A stretch of 64,000 bases of DNA from Lingula anatina (Eukaryota > Brachiopoda > Lingulata > Lingulida > Lingulidae), in NCBI RefSeq assembly GCF_001039355.2, contig NW_019775658.1:559209-623208 (forward strand). The letters are read 5' to 3'. Below, piece by piece: positions 51,201 to 63,900 of the stretch. The translations under genes and the position numbers were made by a program. A model generated the notes under the pieces. That model was not told where the DNA came from and did not search any database. It saw nothing but the letters and a program-made list of their open reading frames with translations. Within the stretch, counting starts at the first letter, position 1; each line of letters opens with the position of its first letter.

Positions 51201-52077
51201 TGGATGGTCCAGGAAACCGTTGACCATACACGTCGCTGTTCCCGAGCTCTTCCCAGCTGTGGCAAACCCACTGTGACATCGATAACTGACCTTTTCTCCG
51301 TATCTAACAACACTGGTGGAATTGTCCACAGTGTTGACCGGTGAAACGTCACATGTTGTTTCTACATACGTGAAAAAAGGTTGAAGGTCATTTGTATTAT
51401 GTAAGTCAATATAACTAACAATGAAATTTTTAATTTTTTTTTCAAAACTTCTACTGTGTCATTTGTAAAAAAAAAAAAAAAGGGTGTGTGGACATCATAT
51501 ATCACCTTATCGTGTATACTGGCGGAACTAACCAGCTTAATCAAATTGAAATACTGGTTCAGAATTCGTTTTAACCACGATCCAAGTTATCTTGGATCTT
51601 ACACATGTAGTTTAAAACGACAACAAATATCCCTCTATTTTACTATTTGCCGACTATACGTCTAGGCTTTGACTCCACGTAGGCCTACCATTTGCGCAGG
51701 TTTTCCCACAGCGACCTTTATAACATCCGCATGTGGTACGATCTATACAGGCACCATCGTCACAGGGAGAGCTGCATGAACTACCTGGGACAGACCAACA
51801 GGTGATATTTTATTATTAATTTGACAAGACATGTTGTCAATGAACTGAAGTGAAAAAAGAACAAAAATACACAACCCCAACACGCACGCACAAACACGCG
51901 CGCAAAAACACACAAGGTTCTACGTGGCAACCATCTTCATGTCCTGGCGAAGTCTGGGTATGTTTCTTTGGCATAGAATAGTTCTATAATGATATTAAAA
52001 TTACTAAGCAATAAAATGCCTTACTATTAGATTTTGAGGACTTTGTATTGATACATACTAATTTTACATTTTATTAT

Positions 52078-52171
<94 letters not shown>

Positions 52172-52795
52172 CAAAGATAAATAAAGAAATATATTACAGA
52201 AGAGAAGGGTTATATTATCCGCATATTCAAGTACAACTATTTAGCTCTAGGATCTATTATTTTGGATCCTAGGGCACACGTAGATAAACGACGGACTTCT
52301 ACACGTACCATTTTACAAACGCCTGATGGTTGCCCTGTGATAATACACCTAAATTGACCGTGCGCACCTTTGTTTATCTATTTATGTGTTATCCCCAGTG
52401 ACCTACTGGAATAAATGTTGTTTTTTTCTACTACCTGAGCAATGATGAAAAAAATACTGGAATCCTCCACTTAAGCCAAAACCCTCTTCGCAGTTTGACA
52501 TGCTGTTGTCCATATAGCAAGTACCCGTTCCTACAGACCACGTGACCGACACGCATTTGTCTTCTGCTGTGCAAGCATCCACGCACTGCTTCACGTGACT
52601 GACATTAATGTGCCTGTACGCGTTGGTATAGAGATGGTCTGTGCGGACTTGTAAGACGTTCTCTGGAACTAAGAATTGGATGATATTCGACACTTATTAA
52701 TTAAGTTAGCACAGAAAAAGACAGAAAGAATTAAGGGAAGATTAAAGTAATCAAAAGAACTTCTGCGCGTGTGCTACCTTCAGAATAATTAATTG

Positions 52796-52832
<37 letters not shown>

Positions 52833-53312
52833 CAACTCTTACTGCCACAGACAGGTACAGACCCCATCCACTCTTCATTGTCAAGACATGTCAACGTTGA
52901 ATTCCCATACACCATCATAAATGGCAGTTCACACGAGATTTGAACGACAGTGAACGACTGGACAATCTCTGACGCTTTCACAACTTTATTTTCACCGCTT
53001 GTCTTTGCTTTTGAGTGCGGCACATCGGGAAGTCGACAATCTACAGTGGATTCAAGGCATTTTGGTACCGATATCGGATATAAAATAAACAGGCAACACC
53101 ACAGACCATGAAAATTATGAACATTGATTAGAGAAAAACGTGTATAAATGTGGATGCAAATAGTGTTGATATTACGCGTCATATCACTAAGACATTGTAG
53201 AAAACTAATTAACCAGATAAGTCAAAAGATAAGTCCAAATAAGTCAAAATGTTAGGGTAGACGCACCAAAGGACAGACGCACACTGAGAGCTGCGAGCTT
53301 AGCTGTCGTCAT
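48265..53312 (-). CDS. Single-pass receptor with CCP/sushi, PAN-like and EGF-like domains and a tyrosine-rich tail (gene D)
   Basis: Minus-strand exons in order: 53312-53267 (tentative start MTTAKLAALS), 53040-52843 (CCP with Trp), 52668-52435 (PAN/apple-like, six Cys, CVDACTAEDKC), 51784-51689 (EGF-like, seven Cys), 51361-51194 (CCP), 50863-49844 (five CCPs), 49542-49498 (stalk, PSAEKQAIEASANSG), 48975-48885 (membrane helix, VGGLTAAVLVIAFVVGIALY), 48724-48265 (cytosolic tail, stop TGA). Extracellular exons are all phase 1, every join is GT-AG and the total is 2358 nt (785 aa). Each CCP has four cysteines, but several lack the usual Trp before the last Cys. The tail has Tyr motifs DMYVYVEN, ENELY, EARYSTV, TTYDSVV and DNEIYES. 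CCP receptors commonly bind glycans or complement-like ligands; signalling is inferred. The first exon is weak: an alternative is read-through from ATG 53182 with hydrophobic HGLWCCLFILYPISV. Confidence 0.85.
51034..51069. repeat. Perfect 36-bp palindrome in a gene D intron
   Basis: Left half CAAGGAGTTATAACAGAT is followed at once by its exact reverse complement, centred on GATATC. It lies between the five-CCP exon and the single CCP exon, next to a GTA-rich tract. Confidence 0.95.
52080..52168. repeat. (TA)n microsatellite in a gene D intron
   Basis: About 43 TA units between the EGF-like and PAN-like exons. Confidence 0.95.
52800..52830. repeat. (GA)n microsatellite
   Basis: Pure GA run 13 bases beyond the donor of the first CCP exon of gene D. 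Confidence 0.9.
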
Positions 53313-55150
53313 TGTTCTGCTTTTTTATTTTTGTTTAATAATTTCAGCTCATGACACGCAAATCACGATGAAACATAGCTTTTAAATCCAGCTGAGGAAA
53401 AAAGAACCTCAAAAACCAGTCAAGGACGGTAGCTGAGCCTGTAACTTTGAGTGTGCGTCGACTTAAACTGCATAAAGTTCACTACCTCCATCTGTGAAAT
53501 CCCGTTGATGTGCAATCAGGCACACGATAGTTGCGATAACACTTGTCATCGACATCATTTTCGTCTGTCATCACTGGAATTGAATGTTTTTCAGGGTTTT
53601 GAGCTCTCTCTCCTTCTAGGCACCGCAAAAAATGTGGATGCTATGTCGCTTAACACCAGGGAAGATTTGAAGTTCATACCCAGTTTCGAACTACATATTT
53701 CATCGCATATATACAACGTTACAAAAATCCTTCATCTGGATATATGCAGGCGGTCTCGGCAGATAGTTATCGGTGATATGAGTCTGGTTTAACATATGTG
53801 CCCACTTTTATCTTCACCGCGCTATCATTTATATAGATATACGAAACTGTGATATGTCCATGTACAGAATTCAACATGATAACATTCTAATTATACTACA
53901 GTTATTCAATCCTGGTTACATGTTGCCATTCGAAGTCATGTCATATTTAACAATGAGAATCCGACGTAATCAGTTTGAGGATTTCCAATTCTTTCTAAGA
54001 GTAAAAGTTGTATTTTTTGTAACAAGCAAGCCGTGCGAGCATTCGATTCTGCGTATTTTCAAAACACTTAATCAATTTCTTAAAGAAATTCATTCGTCTT
54101 TTTTTTTTATTTTGTAATTATTTAATTTTCACTACTTTTAAAAGCTTTTTAAATCAACTCCGCTTTCCCAGGGTAATTGATTCTCGATATTGTATATTTC
54201 ATAGATCTTTTTGTTAAATAAAAAAATAAACATTTTAGTTTTATCTTATCTTTTTTTACTTCTATCATATCTTAAAAGATTACTTATTTTTTATGGACAG
54301 GCTATATGTTGTATCGCCGTCAGCATCATCGTAAACTTGGTAAACAACGTAAAGGGAAAATGCGATTTATTATCCTCATACTGCAAGAAAGGTTCATAGA
54401 ACTAAAACACAGCTCTAGTTTAAAAGCCGGTTAAAGTGGATTCTTTTTTTTATTATTTTTATTTCTCTTTTTAAATTATTACAAATTAGCATTTCTTGGT
54501 GTTAGAATCAATTCCCGTGGGACTGAAGCCCTCTGCTAGTCTTATTTTCTGAATGGCCACAATAACAGTAATATAGTGACAAATGCATATGGCGATGACT
54601 ATGTTGTTAAGCATCATATGATATTGCACCAAAACATATTGCACACTCTCATTGTTAAAATGGCCGTTCATTATTTTTAGACAGCTTCAGTGCGAACGTA
54701 ACTATCAGTTTGGTCATTTATATATCCGGGCAGTTGATAGCGTTCCTGTTTTGTTACCCTATGGAACTGATTAATTGATGAATTGATTGATTCAGTTGTA
54801 ATTTTTGTGTTCGTTGATAAAAGACAGTGATATCCAACAAGATTCGTGATGCTAAAAGTTGTCAAGTTTTCACATAAAGCAAATCCCAACTTTCGTATAA
54901 AAAGCCATTCCTTGTAATGAATATGTCCCATTGAGGCTTAGTCTTTACTTCCCTCAGGATTGCAGTTCTATTCTAATTTCAAATGAAAGCGCATTTTTTT
55001 ATATAGCAACGTTGAAGAAATCCCGTTGTCCCAATCTCATCATAATTAATTAATTATTTTAATTAATTGTTGAGCGTTTTCTTATCTGGATAATGTGTAA
55101 GGTATGAAAAGGAAACGGTTTGATATTTTTCGTAACTGAGTGGTTATGAA
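53313..55150. other. Spacer between genes D and E
   Basis: About 1.8 kb, AT-rich. Open frames here are short and show no domain. The part next to 53312 may hold the promoter of gene D, and the part below 55150 the 3' untranslated region of gene E. Confidence 0.5.
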
Positions 55151-56971
55151 TCAACAGGAAAGTTCAAAGTGAATCTTTGTCTTAAATATGCCTTCTGTCT
55201 CGCGTGGCGCCATCTGGTGAGCTCCATTATAGTCTTCGTTATGATCAGTGCATTCACACTGCAATGAGCTGGGCTCTATTATCTCATACGCGCATGTGTC
55301 GTATTCGTCCTCGTCACATTCGTGCACGTGGGCGCACGCACTTTCAGTTTCGGCGACGTTGGTGTAAGCATAGAATATCGTGTTCTTTTCAACCTGCGAT
55401 CCAATAAGATCTAGATACGGATGATAATCCGGGTCACTGGAGGCACGCCCGACTTCAACATTTATATCCGTAGTTTCGTTTTGATTGCGTTTTGCCATGT
55501 TTTGATTCAGAGTCGAGCTGTGCGTGCAACGCGTAGGGCTACATTCGTGGTGCCCGCAAACATCCCCTTCATGCTTGCCAGTTCCGCTGAGGCCCAGATG
55601 AGAAGGACTTAAAGAGCCGGTGCTCGCCAGTATGTGTGGGATTCCACGTATTTCAGTCCTTGCGTAAGTTGACCGACGCTTCATGTGTCTACAGGGGGTG
55701 GAAGGTGTCGCCCTCTTTTTGCTGAAACATGAAATGCTATTTTAAGGAGGAGCTTTTTTATTGAAAAAGGGGTCTTATTCAGGCATTGTATGACTTTTTA
55801 TGCCATAACAAAAAATGACTACATCTTTTTTTTCACGAAAGCCAAAGTTAGAAAGGATAATAATGGTGGTATTTGGAAATGAATTTTGGAGACACTGTTC
55901 TTAAATGAACACACCATTTTGGATACACTGTTTGAAATGAATGAATAAATGACTTGTAACTTAGACCCCATTCCTAGAGATTAGATCGATCCAACTACAT
56001 CGACCTAACTCCCTGGGGGTTCACGCTAAATAGCTGTCAGCCGAGCGGGCACGAAAGTTAATTACCCCCTTACAGCTTGTAGTAGGCGGGACGGACATTT
56101 AAGCCGGATTATCTGACAGTAATCTAGTGAGACTCCCCACAGGGATAGATCGATCTAAAATCTATGGGAATGCGCCCTAAGACGTGATTTCGCTCCTGTA
56201 GTTTGTCATCTATGCCTTAATGCTAAGCTTAAACGAATTTTGCAACTTTTCTAAAAACAAACATCCCAACATGCAGCTACATACGCACAATTGATATTAT
56301 TTTCCGTATGCTCTCAGTTATATGTATTTAATATACTTGACAGACCACTTACCATTTGCAGCAGACGATTGTGACCAGGACACCAAGAACCACGCCCACT
56401 GGGAAAGACACGCCCACGGCAATTGCTGCAGCGACCCCTACCGTGCAATAAAAGTTATTCAGCCAATCATTTTTTTCTGAGTAATTAATGTCAACGTGAT
56501 TTTGAAGTTGGGCTTTTTCACTTATCAACGAATTCGTCAGCTAAAAAAAATCTTAGAATTTAAATGGGAAAAATACTAGATAATTAATAAAAATAGTAAC
56601 GATAAAAAACATTTCATTATTCTACAAGCGCGCCTACCTACTGAAAGATGTGAGTTTCCTTCATACTGGTATACTTCTGCTGTCTTTGGTATGTTAGTAA
56701 CAGATGTTTCATTGTCATCGACTTCAATTTCCGATTCCTCCCAATACGACATTTGTAGCTTTGGTAATCGTTCAGGCGGTGACCATGAATGTGGAGATTT
56801 TGTTATCGGTACATCTTGTCCTCCTATGTTAATTTGTGACGTACTCCATAGCTGATTTTCTGCTGGCGTCATGATGACGTCACTGGAGCTGAGACAGACC
56901 CCAGACAGGACGATGGCCCACTGGACCAACGATGCAGGCAATACCGTCATAGGGATGCACGGTTCTTTCAT
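55151..56971 (-). CDS. Small single-pass membrane protein with a tyrosine-motif tail (gene E)
   Basis: Minus-strand exons: 56971-56638 (ATG; an acceptor AG lies just upstream at 56979), 56437-56353 and 55721-55151 (stop TGA). Phases join cleanly for 990 nt (329 aa). The N-terminus has a signal-like segment (SLVQWAIVLSGVCLSSS). The ectodomain of about 80 residues is acidic, has few cysteines and one likely N-glycosylation site (NETS), and shows no known domain. The membrane helix VAAAIAVGVSFPVGVVLGVL is followed by CCKCKKR, a Cys/basic stop-transfer that could be palmitoylated. The tail is about 190 residues with DPDYHPYLDLIG, FYAYTNVAE (YTNV, a Grb2-type YxN motif) and EYDTCAYEIIEP. I do not recognise the family. 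Its position next to gene D and shared tail style suggest a related signalling role (inference). Confidence 0.75.
55960..56181. mobile_element. Palindromic MITE, copy 2 (family shared with 24739-24975)
   Basis: The ends CTTAGACCCCATTCC and, inverted, CTTAGGGCGCATTCCC flank AGATCGATC arms and the same core CGACCTAACTCCCTGGGGGT as copy 1. It lies in the gene E intron between the tail and membrane-helix exons. Confidence 0.8.
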
Positions 56972-58259
56972 TCTGGCTGAAAATGTTTGTATTATTAGGT
57001 AAAGGGCATCAAAGTTAAAAACTGAGACAAAAACCGTTTAATGATGATAAAAAAGGATATTGATTTTCTAATTGTTCAATCATTTTGTACGCAAAAACGC
57101 AAAAAAAAAAAAAAAAAAAAAAATTTGGCAGAGAGCGCTTTTGTTGATCATTTACGAGAAAAAATACATGTAGCTGGTAATAAAGAATAGGTTCTCTCTT
57201 CGCGCAAAACAATTCTGACATGAGAAAAAACTGCGTATTCGTTCACTAAATCGCTATAAGTTATCGTGATGATGAAATGTGTGATGTCACTATAGATCAA
57301 ACCCTGACCATTATCTCGTGACAAGTGGAACGTCTTCTCGCTGAAGCTTGGTTTTCTCATCTATCACAATGGTACTTAAGTTTTTTTAAAGGGAAAGTGC
57401 AATTTAATGGTAACAACGATAATATTGACCGAGTCCTGTCCTCTTTTATATCCTATCCTATCCTACTAAATATCAATACTAAATATCGTTGCCTGGAGCC
57501 TTGGTGTGTGACACGAAACATTAATTTTATCTCTGACAAGTTAGATTAAAGATGAGCCTTAATTAGACACGGCGTGAATTATGCGAATGTATGAATTACC
57601 CCAGCAACAGTTATACCCCTCCTCCCAGCTTCCTGTCCCCGGGCAAGTAGGAGATATGTATTCTGATATTTACACCAAGGTCACAGATTGATTTTTCTCT
57701 AGATATTCACAGATATCTTTCTGGCTAATTCAGGACACACTTCTTTACTGTGACGAGAATTATAGTTCGGAATTAATTACATCATTCAGTTGGACTCTAA
57801 TATAGAGTAGGCCCTACTTGCCCCTGTACGCCGTGCAGTCGTGTTTTAGAAACGTAGTCCTACCAACTATGTAGTATGTTAAGTGCAATGTCTACATCTT
57901 TGACAGCAATGGGATTACAATTTTTTTGGGTGTTATTTTATTTTTTCTTATTATTTTTACGAAATACATGCTTCATTGGGTTCTGTAAAATACGAATTGA
58001 TGTTAATACGTGATCTTATCTGAGGGCAGACTGACTACTTAATGGTTGTATCCTATACGCAATGTATTGACTCTTTCTGTGGTGAAATATTTTCAGAAAA
58101 AAATGTAAACAAACACACACGGCGTTTAAATACGTCTCCCATTAGGACCACTGCAATTTTCAGATTCCCCGCCAGTTTAAAAACCTTTTATAATAGATTT
58201 TCATTTTGGTAGGGCCCACTCGGCACTGTTCTCCCTAACCTTTAATTTCCTCTTCCTTT

Positions 58260-58276
58260 TGACACACACACTCACA

Positions 58277-58317
<41 letters not shown>

Positions 58318-58318
58318 C
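58260..58318. repeat. (CA)n microsatellite
   Basis: CA run with two short interruptions at its left end. Confidence 0.9.
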
Positions 58319-58724
58319 AACAAAAACAGTCCAATTTATCTTTAATCACACTATGATTATAATATTAACCCCTACTTTGAAGGTACCATTGTGCTGAATG
58401 CGATTTTTTCATTTTTATTTTTTGAAACCTGCGGGGTCCATTTCTGTCTCGCGTGTCCACAATCAAAAAGGAAGTTCTAGACAGAAATCTTATCTGCTTA
58501 CTTGTCCCAATATACAGCATACGACAGCATTGGGGTTTATTAATTTAAATAACTCAAATGTGTTTGGGAAAAAATGATGGATTTCAGCACAAAAGGATTC
58601 TCAGCCTGAAAAACACGTACTAGTAACGGCATAATGAACTGCTTTGGTATACACTATTGGTTAATTACTACAATAAACTTTTTAAAAACATTCTACCAAA
58701 TACTTAGGCCAATGTCCTACTCAC

Positions 58725-58900
58725 CTGTTGGACCTAGACAGGTACTCGACCTGCCGCTGAAGAAACTGAAAATCCAGAGTGCAACTTCATGGAGATCCTC
58801 ACTAGTTGGGAAATAAACTGGGCCGAGATTCCGTTCATCGATATGCCGGTTGTTCCACAACGCTTTTTCAATGCCTTTAAGTCCGTAGACTAGAAAAGCA
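58725..58900 (-). other. Possible 5' untranslated exon of gene E
   Basis: A good donor, CCAACAG then GTGAGT, on the minus strand at 58725/58724 faces the acceptor just upstream of the gene E start codon (56979). No coding content is required. The right-hand limit is a guess and the link to gene E is unproven. Confidence 0.3.
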
Positions 58901-60013
58901 AAAAGTGCTTGTCCACCGTGCCTTTAGTAACGTCGAACGCTAGTGACAGTGAAGTGGAACTGCTGAACTGCACCATCTTTAATACGATGTCGTCCGGCGC
59001 GTCACAGATAACATCGATAATATGTTAATAATTACTGACAACTTGTAATTAGATCTGACGAGGCCGCCTGCTTCACAAAGGGACGAAAGCCGATAGTTGG
59101 TCCTAAGTTTGAGGTAGAGAGGGAAAGCATGTTTAAACCCAAGATAAATCAGTAGTTCTCCACTGAAATAACACAATTTCTGGTCTAAACATAAATCATT
59201 GCATATTTTCTGCAAATTGATCGTAATATGTTGGACTATCGCAGTTATATCCTGTGCCACTGTTTTAACTCCTTGACCAAAATAAACCAACGTTTCTCCT
59301 TTCAGATTTATGAACAAGCTCTCGCTATTCTTTCATGAAACCGTTTCCAGGTTCGGGTAGAAAGGTTGCATTTGTATGGGGCACACGGGAACAGCGAATT
59401 CAAACTCTAGGTGGCCGACTCCCCCCCCCCCCCCTTAGTACGACATACTAGTAAGACAATGATTCCTTTTCGTATACTCCGGGGCGAAGGAGACAAACTG
59501 ATACATCTGATAAGGAAGACACATAAAAAAACAAGTATTGCTTTCAATATGTTTAATAATACAAGCACTGCATTGTGTTTATATAATATTGTCAATTTCA
59601 CAGAAATGCGACCTGTCTCTGTTCAAATCGTGCTAAGAGAAATAATCAAATAATTGGCAAAAAATTGTAAATATCGCCTCCGCTCAATGTGATATACAAA
59701 GAGATTTAATACTGAATTGGCAATGGAGGCAGCAAACGCACACAAACACACTTATACAAAATTGCAAAAATAAGCTCACCACTTCAAAATTTCGTAAATA
59801 TACCTGAAGTCGCAAATAAATTATCAATTTCAATTTCTTTATTATATTCTGTAAAAGAATTCCATCTTCAATCCTTCAAATAATAACGACGGTTAATTTA
59901 CTAATTCAACTCATCTAATTCTTAAACGAATAAAATTCCTTAATCAATTAGTTCATAAATTAATTCATATAAGGATTCCATGTAGGCCTATCCTCAACCT
60001 GTATATGGGTATA

Positions 60014-60076
60014 ATACGTCATCATATGTATAAATTACGTCATCATATGTATAAATTACGTCATCATATGAATAAA
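60014..60076. repeat. Three tandem 21-bp units each carrying a CRE-like TACGTCA
   Basis: TACGTCATCATATGTATAAAT occurs at 60014 and 60035 and, slightly changed, at 60056. TACGTCA resembles a CREB/ATF half-palindrome site. Confidence 0.8.
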
Positions 60077-60845
60077 ATACATCATTAAAGCGGAGCAACT
60101 TCTGGGATATGAACTTACTAAAAGGCTAAATGATTCACAAAACACTCTTTATATATACACTTGTCTTGACTCACATTCCATCGTTTTGTTGAAATATAAG
60201 TTATGACACAGGCCTGTAGCCAGTGATGTCAAGGAGGAGAGGTTATTTTTTTAACCAAAGTGGACCCATTACACCCATCAGTGACCCAGCCTGAGAAATT
60301 CCATACACTCTTTTAGATCAAATTTGAATTCAGAGTGGATCTTTTCCAACCGAAAGGACGGTTTTTTCGAATCCTCCGAGCTCCTGCCTATAGTCCTGAC
60401 GTATCACACTTTCAACAAATATGGTATTTTCATATTTATTATAGTCTTTTTAATTATAGATTATTCACTAACAAATGTCTTGAGTGTGGTTTAAATAAAA
60501 GTCCGGATATCATGGCTTATAACATTCAAAAACGTCTGATTATGAAAAGGTGTGACATGGTAGGCCTACATTTTTATATGAAGAATGTATAGCCTTTTTG
60601 ACAATGGCGTACTTCAATTTGGGAATAATGTGTAGTGCTATGAAAGCATTCAATTACTAATAGTTTAAAATATAAATACTCTCTCTTTTTATAAAACAGG
60701 CGTAATTCCATTTAACTGGGCTACTCGTAATTAATTCTTGGCCGAGATAGACCAGAATTTTACTTTAAATTAAAAGAATCAGACTAATTTTCTGTTTAAT
60801 TTTCTTTGCAGAACAGTGCAAAATCTCTCGATAGTGCGTGCTCCT

Positions 60846-60847
<2 letters not shown>

Positions 60848-60892
<45 letters not shown>
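60848..60892. repeat. Poly-A tract of about 45 bases
   Basis: Uninterrupted A run. It may be a retroposon tail, but no retroposon body was recognised beside it. Confidence 0.9.
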
Positions 60893-60893
<1 letters not shown>

Positions 60894-60992
60894 AGTTAAT
60901 AATATACTTCGTTTTTAACCTAACAATCCGACTTTCTACATTCTAAGTTCTCGCATTCTTATCGTCAAACATTATCTAACAAACCAGCTTAA

Positions 60993-63900
60993 CTAGAAAT
61001 ACTTGTCGGGCCACTCCGTGGAGTCCGGGTTATATGCGGGGTTGACGTAGGGGGTCTTGGAGCGAGGGTTGTGGTAAGGGTCATGTCGGGGGTCAAGGTC
61101 ACGGGGATCTCGAGGAACAGAAAACTGCCGGTCGTTACGAGGAGGATGGGCGTCCCCGTAACCGTAGCCCCTAATTCGCTCCCCGCCATCTCTACCATAT
61201 CCTCTCGGCACGTCGTAGCCGGTATCTCTTGGGGCCCTATCATCCCTAGCATATCTATCACCCCGCTCACTGGGTCCACCACGCGCGGGTCTCCCATCTC
61301 CAGGATATCTCTCGTAGGGTTCCTTTCCATAACCGTCGTTTCTCTCGCCTTTACCGTACCCTTGTCCGTTCCTGTCGTCTACGGCGTCCCGCCAGTCTTG
61401 ATCAAATATACTACGACTGTCACGATGCCCCGAGCTTTCAGCGGGCCCATCCCTGCCACGTGCCCTTTCTTGCTGCTCCCTATCATCAGATTTGTCGCCG
61501 CGGTTTTCACCAGTTGGTTGAGGTTTATGGTCATCAAGTTCTTCATACTGTAGTTAAAAAAGGTAAAGCAAAGATAATTCGGGTTTAGTTAATCGAAAGA
61601 TTAAGAGTTTTTTGCTCCTGAAAAATGTGAATACGAAGCTTTACACACACCAAAGGTAAAGAAATTAAAAAGTAGGGTCTTAGCACCCAAAAACAATATA
61701 TCCGGTCAAGTACAAAATTAATAAATCAACAATTTATCTGCCATCCATTCATTTTGCTAAAAGAATTTCGTAAATTTTATAGACTTTGTTCCAAATCAAT
61801 TCATACACAGACCAGCAGTGGTAGGCCTAATATAATTCGCTCACCACCATGTATCATCTTTAAAAGACATTGTTCTGAAAACCGCTCTCCTTGCCTTAAT
61901 ATTATAATACACGTGCAACTACAAACTAGACGGATTGAAATGTTAGGTGGAACTGTGACAGCTCCATCTCCCCGGGGACCACAAACTTTTGGATGCCAGA
62001 TGCATCTTGTTAGCGTCGCTAATGGAGATAACAATACATCACCCGTATCATCACCTGTATGTCTCTAACCGGGGGATTATGCGTTTATTTCTGTACACTT
62101 TCTGGTCACGTACTCATTTACCTCATCATCTAAATTGCTTTTGGCGTATTGTTTAGATTGTATAAATGGAAATTACTTCCCTTTTAATTCCATCAGAAGT
62201 AAGTAGATATTCTAAGAATTGATACATATTTCAGAATATGTGTTAAAAAGGATGAAAACTTCAAAACCCTCCCCGAACAATTCAAAAAGGAAATTAAGTG
62301 TATAATCACTGACATTTTCGGTTTTTCCCTACATCTAATAATTCATTTTCCGGGATTAATTCTAACTTGCATTCTGCTAAATTAAATGTGTTTTCATTCA
62401 AGACGAAATAAATAAGTCATTAGGCGAGACAAAACTGATGTCTTGGTTGAAGAGTGAGACCAACCCTAATTTTTAGGAATTCAAAATTTATTTTAGCACC
62501 TATTTTTTGAATAGAAAAAATAGTGGGCATTAGTGTGGTGAGTGAGAAATCTTAAAGGGCCTGACAACTTTTGGGTTATTAAGATAATCTCAGACCCTTG
62601 CTTTTAAATAAGACGATTACCTAAAAGGAGTCCTGCCCTCGATGCAAAGTCTTTTTTTTTTTAAACTAAACCAACCAGTTAAACTGTTCCATTGCAAAAC
62701 ACAATAAATATTTAAAAAGGTAGAAACTAGAAACAAGTTAATCATAAATGATAGTGAGTATGTGTCAGTGCAAGTTCTACTTTGCTGAGATGATAGATTG
62801 GATTGCGGATTGCACATAATTATTGATTTTGATAACTGCCGAAGCTGTAAAAGTAACAGACCAAATTCACAGTGGCACCTGTTAAATTTGGCCTTGCTTT
62901 CCATGACGTTGTCAAAGATTTCTCTGTCGCCAATGCCAATCTTTACTATTTGACGTATGCCGCTGTTAAAACACGCTCAATAACAGTGAATCATCATCTC
63001 CTGTGAGAATTTTTAAGTACACATTTACGTCATCTGGCCACTGACGGACAGGCAGGCAGGCAGACAGACAGACAGACAGACAGATAGACAGATAGATCGA
63101 TAGATAGATAGATGTAGAAAGATCTCAGAAATGCGATTTTAAACAAGTCCCCAAATGCTAGTATCTCTTGGGATTTGTCGTCCACAATTCCTCCATTCTC
63201 GATCATCTCCGCTCCAAATTTTGGTCTGGGGATGCTGACGTCTGTGTTGTTTCCATAGAAACTGTTATTATACAGGAAAGGCGTCTTGGCGTAGTCTGGG
63301 GAAGAGGACTTTTTACGGGCAGACCTATTGGTAAAAAAAGTGTTTGTAGAAGTAAAATGGCTAATATTTAACGCCAGCATACACCTATTGTAGTCGATTA
63401 CGATGGATTTATCCTTAACGTTACTAGATTTAGATTTTGTTCGACAAGTTTAGATTAATTTCCCTTCTAAAGACTTTGTGTGAAACCGATACTTGGGCTT
63501 TAAAGTGTGCTGGGAAGATGCAGGGAGTCTCTCTAGCAGAGGTTTTCATCCTTTACTACTGCGTTGAGAGATTTTTAGAGAGTCAAGTGAGACATTCAAT
63601 ATCGTTAAAAGTGCCTTTTTAAAACGCTCTTATCTTCTTCAAAACGACCAAGTATCCTAATTTATCTGTTCAAGTTTCACTGCAGCTCATAGACAAGTTT
63701 CTTGAAGTATATGTGGTGCATGAGATCACAGTGAATGCTTGTGTTTGGTATCATATGACATGATGATGAAACATAAGAAATTCTGTTAAACAATAGAATC
63801 ATGATTAAAACAAGGCCCACAGCTAAGCCAAGCCAAGCCAAGCTCCTAGTAGTAAATTTGTATGTGGTGACTTAGCCCTCGCTGGAGCCTTGTTATAAAA

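Larger units (their letters stand above)
56979..60990. other. Spacer between genes E and F
   Basis: AT-rich, with the CA run, a poly-C run of about 14 near 59420-59434, three 21-bp tandem units at 60014-60076 and a poly-A tract of about 45 bases at 60848-60892. Apart from the possible leader exon of gene E, I see no gene. Confidence 0.5.

Noticed and set aside
58979-59317. 112-aa minus-strand open frame near gene E's upstream region
   Set aside because: It has no recognised motif, no splice context and no sign of conservation. I cannot separate it from chance.
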